Source: Limnoperna fortunei (Eukaryota; Mollusca; Bivalvia; Mytilida; Modiolidae). From it: a stretch of 64,000 bases of DNA. A program made the position numbers and the translations under genes. Where the stretch lies: the NCBI GenBank assembly GCA_944474755.1, contig OX104113.1:59106074-59170073 (forward strand). Direction: 5' to 3'. Positions 55,401 through 64,000 of this stretch are shown here, in pieces. The notes beneath the pieces were generated by a model, which was not told where the DNA came from, searched no databases, and saw nothing but the letters and a program-made list of their open reading frames with translations. Positions within the stretch are counted from its first letter, which is position 1, and the number at the start of each line of letters is the position of its first letter.

Positions 55401-58400
55401 CATGAAGCCATTAAACAGAGAGCCCTCTTGAGTGCTTCAATAACTGTATGTGCTTCTGTTTTGTAATGTCATTTTGCTGCATAGTATAATTCTACATGTA
55501 TTTAAATGTTTTTGAACAGACAATGTTACAAAAAGTTACTCAAATTGACACATGTAATGTTGCCATATTACTTGTACATTAATTAAATACAATGATTCTG
55601 TAAATGGCAAAATTGATCAGCAAGCAAAGATCTACAACAAAGTCAAACATGACTGAAATACAGTGGATTCATGTATTTTTGTAGGTATCAATTTTTGTTA
55701 TTGACATTGTCAAAAAATTAAACTCTTGAGTTAAATGTTGTCTGTTCTTAAGAAGATTCCATCTTTATTTTTATACCCCCGCTCGACAGAGTCGGGGGTA
55801 TATAGTGGTCCTCATGTCCGTCCGTCCGTCCGTCCGTCCGTCCACATTTGGTTTCCGGATGATAATTCAAAAAGTTTACATCCGATTTGAATGAAACTTT
55901 GGGATATTGTTATATATCAGGTTGGTAAGAAGCCTATCGATTTTGGGGGAAATCTGTCAAATTTCAAGGTCACAGTCCACGAAAAACGTTAGAAATTTTA
56001 ACAAAAAAGTTGTTTCCGGACAATAACTCAAAAAGTTTAAATCCAATTTGAATGAAACTTTGGGATATTGTCATATATCAGGTTGGTAAGAAGCCTATCG
56101 ATTTTGGGGGAAATCCGTCAAATTTCAAGGTCACAGTCCACGAAAAACGTTAGAAATTTTAACATAAAAGTTGTTTCCGGACAATAACTCAAAAAGTTTG
56201 CATCCGATTTGAATGAAACTTTGGGATATTGTTATATATCAGGTTGGTAAAAAGCCTTTTGATTTTGGGGGAAATCCATCAAATTTCAAGGTCGCAGTCC
56301 ACGAAAAACGTTAGAAATTTTAACATAAAAGTTGTTTCCGGACAATAACTCAAAAAGTTTGCATCCGATTTGAATGAAACTTTGGGATATTGTTATATAT
56401 CAGGTTGGTAAGAAGCCTATCGATTTTGGGGGAAGTCCGTCAAATTTCAAGGTTCACAGTCCACGAAAAACGTTAGAAATTTTAACAAAAAAGTTGTTTC
56501 CAGACAATAACTCAAAAAGTTTACATCCGATTTGAATGAAACTTTGGGATATTGTCATATATCAAATTGGTAAGAAGCCTATCGATTTTGGGGGAAATCC
56601 GTCAAATTTCAAGGTCACAGTCCACGAAAAACGTTAGAAATTTTAACATAAAAGTTGTTTCCGGACAATAACTCAAAAAGTTTGCATCCGATTTGAATGA
56701 AACTTTGGGATATTGTTATATATCAGGTTGGTAAAAAGCCTTTTGATTTTGGGGGAAATCCATCAAATTTCAAGGTCACAGTCCACGAAAAACGTTAGAA
56801 ATTTTTACATAAAAGTTGTTTCCTGACAATAACTCAAAAAGTTTGCATCCGATTTGAATGAAACTTTGGGATATTGTTATATATCAGGTTGGTAAGAAGC
56901 CTATCGATTATGGGGGAAATCTGTCAAATTTCAAGGTCACAGTCCACGAAAAATGTTAGAAATTTTTACAAAAAGTTGTTTCCGGAAAATAACTCAAAAA
57001 GTTTTCATCCGATTTTAATGAAACTGTAAAATATTCTTATATATTTTGTTGGTAAGAAGCCTATTGATTTTGGTGGAAATCCATCCAATTTCAAGGTCAC
57101 AATCCACGAAAAACGTTAGAAATTTTCACAAAAGCGGGGGTATCAGCGATCGCTAGATCGACTTTGTCTAGTGTTTAATGCAATTAAAAATCGCTGAATA
57201 AAGTTGTGCTATTCTCTGCCCATTGTTTTGATTGTATGTGTATATTAATGTTTTAATTGTCCTTACCCATGAACTATACAAAAATAGGTACCCACAAATA
57301 AACATGAAGCCTTGGTAGTCAATCGATTTCTTATAGGAGCTATTGCCCTTAATAAGTCAAACATTATCAAAGTTGTCAATCCTCTCTTTATACGATTGAT
57401 TGCACTTTAATGCCTTTTGTCTTTTTGTGTTTTGGCTATTATGTAAAGAATTTTAAGAGAAAGATACTGTGAACAGCAAAAATGATTAGCAAGTCTATAT
57501 CTACCTATAGACGATGTCAGAAATTGGTCATATACGAGTTATCGTTCGTGTCGACAGGTGACGCAATACACAATCCGACATTACATGGTACACGCTACAC
57601 AGGTTAAATTTACATTGGTATAGTAATAATTATGTCGAATACTAGCCGTGGCGGTCGCATTTGTGCGATCGTCGATTGTCCCAACAGCCAAAGGACATTG
57701 GATATTTGAAAAACAGCGTCTGTTCATATTTTATATTAAAATATTAAAATTCTACATATTATTCAGTTCACTTAAAATATTATTTAATCCCTTGATATAT
57801 TCACCTGCACTTCTTTTTCTACAGCTTCCAGTTTTTACCCTTAGATCCATGGATGCTGTCTGCTTTTCTTTTTATTTGTTTACGTTCGACATCATGACCT
57901 TTATTATAATTTTATAATTATTGGAACGACTGCTGATACTGGACAGTGAAAATCCGTAAATAGTAACAAATTGATAATTCAATATTAAGAACGTTGTTTG
58001 GTTTAAAGCTACCGACGTCCGTATTAGTTATAGCGATATACAGTTTTAGAAAGTAAAAGACATGATTTCGATATTTTATTTTTAATTCTTAACAAAATTG
58101 TCCGTATATCAAAACCATACTTGTTCAAATTTTTTATGAGGCCTCAATGGATGCTACGGCCATTCTGCATGCATTACATTTCTCAACTATGCACTGACTT
58201 AAGTTGTAAATAAAAAAGAATAATGAAAAAAAACTTTAAATCAAAAGCAGGCAAATAATATACATTCTGTAACCGTAAAACAAAACAAAAAGTTGGTACT
58301 GTAAAGTATATAAATCAGAAAGCAAACATTTATAATTCTTATTTTTAATCTTTCCTATTCGCTAAAAATGGGCTATACAAAGGAATTTAATTAGTATTTT

Positions 58401-61400
58401 ACTTTTAATTTTCTTCTTAGACATAGTTGATAGATAAAATTAGCAGACGGTGCACCCAGCTTGACGTTATCTTTTGAAATGATAACACAATTAAAGGTTA
58501 ATTATCATTCCTGCACCATTGTCTGAATGGATAAAACCAGAGAGCGTGTACCACTGCTAACTAGCGGGTTCCGAATAACATCAATATGGCGCGGCACATG
58601 ATTTCATCGATGAATTTGTCTATACATCCAAAATGACAAAAAATGTCATATGACGCCTTATTGTCTTTAAATAACTCTTGTGCTGAATTTTTGTTTTTGC
58701 TTTGTTTGCTATTTTCTTATAAAGTATAAGAGAGTTCAAACAACATTATTGATCAGCAACCAGGATTTACAAATAAGTCACATAATCTCAATTGTCAGTC
58801 AATAGTTATGGAAGATACTGTGAATAACAAAAAAGTTTTGCAAGAGAAGCTTTACAAATAAGAGAAAAAATGTTTAATCTGACATCCCCATATTGTGTTG
58901 ATGGTCTTAGATGTCTCTGGAACTTCTAGTTTTTATATTAAAAGGACTTTAAGAAGATTTTAGTAATGCTTAAATGAAATGAAATACATCCCTGTGTTGA
59001 TCAATTTTTTAGGCTTCTGCAAATGAAATGGAAGCTGAATTGGATGTAGGGTTAGTGAAGGGGCATGCTTACAGTGTAACAGCTGTGAGGGATATAAGAC
59101 TAGGGACAGGACTTCTTTCCGTGTTTAACTCTGAACGAATTCACATGGTTAGATGTCGGAATCCATGGGGTGGAACAGAATGGAAAGGAGCATGGAGTGA
59201 TGAGTAAGTATTTACAGCTATAGTGTTTAACTTGAAAATTAGTGGTCTGTTTAGATTTAAAATGACTATTGTGTATGGGATAAGTAGGATCTTTACATTG
59301 GTAGGGGTGGGTAATCAGATTTCTCCAACTGAGATAGTTAAATTATAGTATTTTAAATTGTTCTTAAAATTCCATAATTTAACTTACTAGGTTGGAGAAA
59401 TCGGATAACCCAATAGTGCTAATTTAAAAGATTCCCTTTTTCTAATTTTAGAAAGTAGTGTGCAAATTATGTTTTTGCTGAATTGTTGACCATGCAAACC
59501 ATTGTCATTTTGTCTCTTCATGAAAATAATTATATGCCTTCTTTGCTGAAATAATTAATGTGTATACCCAATGTCATATTGTGTTTTGAACACAGGGTCC
59601 ATTTTAAGTCTGCGAAAATGGAACCCCTACTATACCTTCCTACACCCCCCCCCCCCTGTATTTTAATTTAATTTTACTTATGCATTAATGCATTATGTTA
59701 TGAGAAACACAAGGGTGTGGGATGAATTTCTCATAAAGGAGGTCCAAAATACCATTGCCCTTTTTTATTTTGGAAGTATTAATTGTGTTACCTTAATGTG
59801 GGGATTTGGGGATTCCATTTTATTTGTTCTCAGTAGCATGGCAATTTTGTATTTTAAATAATCAAGGGTATAGCAGAGAGAGAGAATTTCGAAAAGAGGG
59901 AGTTTAAAGCACAATAGCACATAAAGTCATAAAGACCCATAAGACCATTTTCAAGTTGAAAATGAAGATTGTATTATCAACTGTTTCTGTTGAATAAAAT
60001 TAATCTTATTGTTGTTGAAAAGTTTTCTTTATAAAACGCTTTCTATGTTTTCTTTTGCTTATATTAAAAAAAAGTTTCAAAAGAGATTAAAACAAAGCAT
60101 ACATTTGGTTGTTTTTCTAGATCACCAGAGTGGAAAAAAGTCAGTTCTGGTCAAAAGAAAGACATAGGATTAACAGTGGAAGATAACGGAGAATTCTGGT
60201 AGGAAATTGACGTGTATTTTATATATCATATTTGATGTTTCTAGTAAGGTCTCAAGATCACATTGACACAAGATGAAGTAGACATGTGACTTATTTCTCC
60301 ATTTATGTTTCTGGATATTAATGGGGATCTAGTGCAGATATAATGAAGATATCATAAGCCTACGTTTGTAAGAGATGATTGACAAAACTATGTGTACGTG
60401 GCATGTCTACATAGCGGCTGTCATGTCAGTATGCTAACACTATAAATATCCATGTAATGTAAGGTAAAGGTTGGAAGTCTAGAACAATAAATTCCTTGTA
60501 TTGACAACACATTGTTTTATTGTAAGTGGATAAATTCCACCATCAATGCATTTTGCATTGTGAAATGAATATTTTCAAAAAATCATTTTACATTTTGTAT
60601 GTTGCATTTGATATGTTTTATCTGTAATAATGGTTTCTTAAATAAAATAATTGAATATCATATTCAAAAGATGATCGTTTTTCAGGATGGCATATGATGA
60701 CTTCCTTAAATATTTCAATGCTGTAGACATTTGTCATGTAATGAACACTTCATTGTTTACTCTGTCAAAAACTTGGTCTGAGGCTGTCTGTCTTGGACAG
60801 TGGGCAAAACCAAATAGAAGTGGAGGATCAGTTAGCTCCCCTAACTTCTTGAAAAACCCTCAGGTAATGTTTTAACCAGATAAAGGAATAAAAACATCAT
60901 AGATAATTTATAATATGTGTAATGACTGAAGCAATTTAAACTGACGTTGCCTATGCTATGTACTGTAATAACTTTGTTATCTCCCTTAGTAAGTCTTCTC
61001 TGTAAAACATTCTGTTTGTCATAGTTTTGTCTCCAAAGCCATTTGACCTTAGAGATTGAATTGTGATAAGTAGCAGTGCAGAGTACCAGAACCATAACTC
61101 TACCTTTGTTTGTTTAGATATTTCCCTTAGTTTATTTTTCTTGTCCAGAAAATAACTTTAAACCTGCTGGATGGATTCATTTGAAACTTAGTATCCTGTA
61201 ATGAGTAAAAATGCAATGGACACAAACCCTTACTCAACCCAAGTTAATTTTTTAGTAATTACTCTTTTTCATGTCCATAAAGCCATATGAAGGATGAATC
61301 TTGGAAAGCTTTCCATCAATATTTCCACTACTTCAAAATGTTTGACATATTGACTTCAAACTTGGAGATGTTGTAAAGACCATAATAAGTACAAGTGCAA

Positions 61401-64000
61401 TGCACAAGAAACAACTCTACCTCTTCTTGTCCAGAATATAACCTCAAACCTGCTGGATATATTTACATCAAACTTGGTACAATGTATATATATGTACCTG
61501 ATTAAAACTGTTATTTCTTTTTGTTTCTGTTTATTATTTACTTAAAAGTCATTTAGCTGTCTTAAAACCTATATATCATGAAATGTTAAAATAACACAGG
61601 TTGTGATGTGATATTGCTATAGCCAGTATATTGCAGTATGTCCCTATCCCCATATAGAATTGTTAAATGTACTGGACTGCTCTTTTATTATAGTGTACAA
61701 TGAGAAGCATTTTTCAGTGTCCACACTCATAAAACTGTGATGTCATTCATAACAACATTTTTGGCCTTGACAAATTTTTGGGTGTTATATAATTTGGATG
61801 TAATTGCATGATTAGTATTATTGTTTGTTTGTTTGTTTGAATGGTGTTTTAACGCCACTTTCAGCAATTTTTCAGCTATTTCATGGCGTCCAGTTTTTAT
61901 TGGGGGAGGAAGCCGGAGTACCCGGAGAGAACCCCCGACCTGCGGTAGGAAAACTGGCAATCCTTGTCAATTAAGATTGGAGTCGAGTACACCCTGCCTG
62001 CAGTGAAAATCGAACCCGCAATCTCAGTGTTGACAGACCACGTGATCAATAGTAGACGAACTACCTTGACCACTCGGCCACCGAGGCCCCTGATTAGTAT
62101 TAAGTCGAAACAGTATATCAATTGTCAAGCATGCTTATTCAATGTAGTATTTGCTGTACAATGTATGAAGTAATATAATCCAACTGTATCTCATGTATAT
62201 ATTATTTTATATTAACCAGATGTACATTTATTAAAGTTGTAATTCTGTTAGTTTATATAATATAAAAATAATTAAGAATTTGTAATGTTTTTTTACCACT
62301 TGTAGACACTTTATGCCAATTAATTTAACAATGGTGCAAACTTGGCTTTATTGGTTTAAAAAGTAAAACTCTTACACTATGAACAAAATTAAACTATACA
62401 TGGCAAATGATGAATCTTGGAAGGCTTTCCACCAATATTTCCAATATTACTCAAATGATCCATTAAAAAAAGTTCCTTCAACATCAGCAAAATCATCTCA
62501 AATTTGAATAGTATTCTTAAAAAATTAGGGACTAGTTTACAATATATTCCAGGTTATTCTAAAAAAAATTTCTAGTTTTGCCATATTTTTCAGAATATTG
62601 CTCTATTATAATCATAGTTAAAAAAAAAACATCTGTCCAGTTTTTAGCAGATTGAGCTCAAGTAGTTATAATCCACATTTTGCAGGAAAAAATTGGTATA
62701 TATTTTGCATATTTATAAAAATATTGAAATTAGCATTATTTTGAATTTGAAATCTTCCTAGTCTGACATTCTATGTAAATAATGTTGGTGACCTGCTTTC
62801 CAGCTTACATGAGGCTATCTTCAATTTTCAAATGTAATACTACATGTAGTTTTTATGTTTAATTTTTTAGTATATTTTTGATATCAAAGGACAAGAGGAT
62901 GAAATATGGGTTTCATTGGAGCAAGAAGATAAAAGTCGACTTGATAAAGAAATAGGTGGAAAAAATGCTTCTGTAGGGGTTGTAATTATTAAGGTATTCC
63001 TAATTTGTTTAGAAGTGGCAAAGACAAAAAAGTGTACTTAAAATGATGTCATTGAAAGGATGAAAATGAGAAGTTTCTATTAATATATATTTTAAACATT
63101 TCCTTGATATAAACATTTAGATGTAAGCGGAGATTCTATTTTAATTGTATTTATGTCTCCCCCAACATGGTTTTGTCCTGTCCGTCTGTCCATCACAAAG
63201 TTATTCCACTCAGCTTCTCTGTAACTACTCAACCAAATTTTATTAAACTTAGTATGTGACAAGTACTATATGAAGTTGTGCTTATTACCAGGAAATGCTG
63301 ATCCTCAAAATTTTGTGGGAGTTGTGGCCCTTTGAATAGAATTTTCCAAAAATTCCTCATAAATCATGGTTTCCGCTGAACTTAGGAAGTACACCCTAAC
63401 TAGTACACCCTAACTAATTGTGCATATTACCAGGAATTTTTTCCTCAAAATTTTGTGGGAGTTACTTGTCTTTGAACATGGAATTTTTACAGAAATTCCT
63501 CACAAATAATGGTTTCAGCTCATCCCCTCTGAAACTACTGCACCAATTTTTTCAAAACTTGGTATGTACATGTAGCAAGTACACCATATTTTGTTGTGCA
63601 TATTACCAGGAAATTTGTATCCTTAAAATTTTATGGCAGTTATCAGACTTTGAACTTAGATTTTGTACTGAAAATCCACATGGGGAATGTGGGGAGACAT
63701 CGTTTTTGTATGCAAAAACAAAACTTTAATTTCTAGATATTACACAAATAAAATAGTCAAAATTACATTTTCTCAGTTTTTTGTTGGCATTGCTAGATTA
63801 TTGTCAATTGTGGTCAAATGAATATCATTGTAGTCTTTCTCATAAAGGCTGTTTCTTATTTTGTTTTAAAGACTGATGAAAACAGAGAATTCCGGATCCA
63901 TGATATTATGCAGAATGTTCATCAGAGTTCATACACATCAGCTCGTAGTTTATTGTCAAGGGTTCAAATTAAAAAAGGACGTTATTGCATTATTCCATCA
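49281..64000 (+). CDS. CAPN5: Calpain-5-like cysteine protease (partial at the right edge)
   Basis: Nine coding exons are seen: 49281-49454, 50009-50140, 53158-53360, 55262-55445, 59013-59203, 60121-60198, 60686-60863, 62871-62993 and 63872-64000. They join in perfect phase to 464 residues. Calpains are calcium-dependent cysteine proteases; CAPN5/TRA-3-type members lack EF-hands and end in a C2 domain. The protease core carries Cys84 ([12 protein letters not shown]), His249 (VKGHAYSVT) and Asn281 (CRNPWG), the complete catalytic triad. [20 protein letters not shown] is a calpain hallmark. The C2L/domain III begins near residue 340. Vertebrate CAPN5 has 640 residues, so about 175 (end of domain III and the C2 domain) lie beyond the window. 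The start is ATG 49281 right after a 3' splice site, and the N-terminus ([14 protein letters not shown]) aligns with family starts. Introns carry tandem-core elements, foldbacks and a SINE. Confidence 0.93.
50009..50140 (+). CDS. CAPN5: Calpain exon 2 (residues 59-102), catalytic Cys84
   Basis: Acceptor ..ttttatacag, donor gtaaga. Encodes [13 protein letters not shown] and [12 protein letters not shown]. Confidence 0.95.
50866..52335 (+). mobile_element. Hairpin-ended tandem-core element, family A (most complete copy)
   Basis: The left end at 50866-50896 folds into a hairpin (AGCTCAC..GACCC / GGGTC..GTGAGCT). A (GTC)n tract follows at about 50917-50983. Then come about seven units of 161-168 bp with 'taggaccctatgggaaaaag', 'cttcttctctgaaaccggtt' and 'ttggatggtcctctataaag'. 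The right end has TCAGGTGAGC (an inverted copy of the left GCTCACCTGA), the 16-bp palindrome AGGCTCTTAAGAGCCT, and CTGG before T. It is noncoding; open frames arise because some unit lengths are multiples of three. Confidence 0.85.
50914..50985. repeat. (GTC)n / GGCGTC microsatellite
   Basis: GTC repeats with GGC interruptions, located just inside the left end of the family A element. Confidence 0.95.
53158..53360 (+). CDS. CAPN5: Calpain exon 3 (residues 103-170)
   Basis: Acceptor ..tatactggtag, donor gtaaga, phase 2 exit. Encodes [20 protein letters not shown] and the [14 protein letters not shown] hallmark. Confidence 0.95.
53361..55261. other. Calpain intron 3
   Basis: Contains the long hairpin at 54341-54511 and a short repeated phrase (caga-ccaatacaggtt and similar) at about 54670-54800. 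No coding sequence. Confidence 0.85.
54341..54511. repeat. Long near-perfect palindrome, ~80-bp arms
   Basis: Arms 54341-54419 and 54430-54511 are inverted copies with about four differences and only a 10-base loop (gaagtccgaa, itself part of a short direct repeat). Shared blocks include ATCAACAAGACCAACTCACT. Weaker pairing continues outward. It could be a MITE-type hairpin or a template-switch product. In calpain pre-mRNA it would form a very stable hairpin. Confidence 0.92.
55262..55445 (+). CDS. CAPN5: Calpain exon 4 (residues 170-231)
   Basis: Acceptor ..ctctttttcag, donor gtatgt. Encodes [26 protein letters not shown] and the start of the second protease subdomain. Confidence 0.95.
55446..59012. 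other. Calpain intron 4
   Basis: Contains the family B element (55772-57171). The remainder (57172-59012) shows no gene. A frame at 57648-57917 has no domain character. Confidence 0.85.
55772..57171 (+). mobile_element. Hairpin-ended tandem-core element, family B
   Basis: The left hairpin has 10-bp arms (TATACCCCCG, 55772-55781; complement 55793-55802). A (GTCC)n run lies at about 55816-55842. Eight units of about 161 bp start near 55849, 56010, 56171, 56330, 56493, 56654, 56815 and 56976 (marker gttgtttccggacaataact). The right end has CGGGGGTATCAGCGATCGCT, with the palindrome AGCGATCGCT, and CTAG at 57168-57171 before T. GACAGAGTCG near the left and its near-complement CGACTTTGTC near the right act as subterminal inverted repeats. 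Confidence 0.88.
59013..59203 (+). CDS. CAPN5: Calpain exon 5 (residues 232-295), catalytic His249 and Asn281
   Basis: Acceptor ..tcaattttttag, donor gtaagt. Encodes [14 protein letters not shown] and [16 protein letters not shown]. Confidence 0.95.
59204..60120. other. Calpain intron 5
   Basis: Contains a foldback at 59309-59411 and a poly-C run near 59645-59657. Nothing else is recognised. Confidence 0.85.
59309..59411. repeat. Foldback with ~39-bp arms
   Basis: GGGTAATCAGATTTCTCCAA near 59309 is mirrored by TTGGAGAAATCGGATAACCC ending at 59411. Pairing continues through 'agttaaattat'. The loop is about 25 bases. Confidence 0.85.
60121..60198 (+). CDS. CAPN5: Calpain exon 6 (residues 295-321)
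   Basis: Acceptor ..tttttctag, donor gtagga, phase 2 in and out. Encodes [20 protein letters not shown]. Confidence 0.93.
60199..60685. other. Calpain intron 6
   Basis: Short intron; no repeat or regulatory feature is recognised. Confidence 0.8.
60686..60863 (+). CDS. CAPN5: Calpain exon 7 (residues 321-380)
   Basis: Acceptor ..tttttcag, donor gtaatg. Encodes [31 protein letters not shown] and the entry to domain III. Confidence 0.93.
60864..62870. other. Calpain intron 7
   Basis: Contains a full-length SINE (61821-62090) on the minus strand. Imperfect repeats with 'aacctgctggat' and 'tttccatcaatatttcca'-like phrases occur around 61140-61480 and 62410-62460. Confidence 0.85.
61821..62090 (-). 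mobile_element. Full-length tRNA-derived SINE with 12-bp target duplication
   Basis: The duplication tgattagtatta flanks it at 61809-61820 and 62091-62102. In minus-strand reading it has GGGGCCTCGGTGGCCGAGTG (A-box side) and GCGGGTTCGATTTTC (B box). The core GACAAGGATTGCCAGTTTTC, the block GGCTTCCTCCCCCAATAAAA and an (AAAC)n tail follow. This is the best-preserved copy of the family here. Confidence 0.93.
62871..62993 (+). CDS. CAPN5: Calpain exon 8 (residues 381-421)
   Basis: Acceptor ..aattttttag, donor gtattc. Encodes [20 protein letters not shown] of domain III. Confidence 0.92.
62994..63871. other. Calpain intron 8
   Basis: Contains the family C element at 63152-63701. The rest has no recognised feature. 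Confidence 0.85.
63152..63701 (+). mobile_element. Tandem-core element, family C
   Basis: Inverted ends ATGTCTCCCC (63153-63162) and GGGGAGACAT (63691-63700). A degenerate GTCC run (gtcctgtccgtctgtcc) lies at about 63175-63191. About three imperfect units carry 'attaccaggaa', 'ctcaaaattttgtgggagtt' and 'attcctca-aaat-atggttt'. The motif 'ctgaaactactgcaccaatt..aaacttgg' is close to one in families A and B. Confidence 0.7.
63872..64000 (+). CDS. CAPN5: Calpain exon 9, partial (residues 422-464)
   Basis: Acceptor ..ttgttttaaag. The frame is open to the window edge, encoding [20 protein letters not shown] and [11 protein letters not shown], the typical calpain domain III 'G-Y-I-P' segment. Confidence 0.9.

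Noticed and set aside
57648..57917. 89-codon plus-strand frame in calpain intron 4
   Set aside because: No domain or splice context; out of phase with the calpain exons, which join perfectly without it.

Overview
The window is AT-rich animal nuclear DNA, most likely from a bivalve mollusc and plausibly mussel-like. The evidence is spliced genes with GT-AG introns, a molluscan type of tRNA-derived SINE, several LINE families, and the noncoding tandem-core repeats that are common in bivalve genomes. This assignment rests on sequence character and remembered families; no database was searched. Coding density is very low. Three host genes are visible, and almost everything else is transposable elements, their nested remains, foldback repeats, and plain intron or intergenic DNA.

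Layout. 759-1781 (+) is a single-exon HtrL/YibB-family type II membrane protein. 3.8-8.2 kb holds a 3 x 211 bp tandem repeat, then an old minisatellite array that was invaded by a LINE, which was in turn invaded by a Mutator-like (MULE) DNA transposon. An empty copy of the LINE target lies at 20.7-21.0 kb. 8.9-12.7 kb has a SINE with perfect target duplications and two hairpin-ended tandem-core elements. 13.1-16.97 kb (-) is a nearly full-length LINE encoding a 2A-like ribosome-skipping motif, a PHD finger, an APE endonuclease and a reverse transcriptase; it carries only a few insertion-type frameshifts. 18.7-20.2 kb is a 0.77 kb tandem duplication, and 24.0-25.4 kb is a 172-bp tandem array.

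23.5-48.8 kb (-) holds dispersed exons that join in phase into a lysine-rich protein of about 258 residues and unknown function. They may form one gene or two consecutive genes. Their introns contain a hAT-like element, a second LINE with an open endonuclease-RT frame that has no upstream ATG, a SINE, a Harbinger-like element, a reverse transcriptase relic, and foldbacks.

49.3-64.0 kb (+) is a calpain-5-like (CAPN5) gene, divergent from the previous gene, with nine coding exons seen. It has the Cys/His/Asn triad and runs off the right edge before its last domain. Its introns hold three different hairpin-ended tandem-core elements or relatives, two long foldbacks and a SINE.

The most unusual recurring theme is a class of noncoding elements at 9.4, 11.6, 50.9, 55.8 and 63.2 kb. 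They share a plan: a GC-rich hairpin or inverted end, a short GTC/GTCC run, a core of tandem units (mostly ~161-175 bp), then a palindrome followed by a CTRR-like end. This resembles nonautonomous Helitron/Helentron-type elements.
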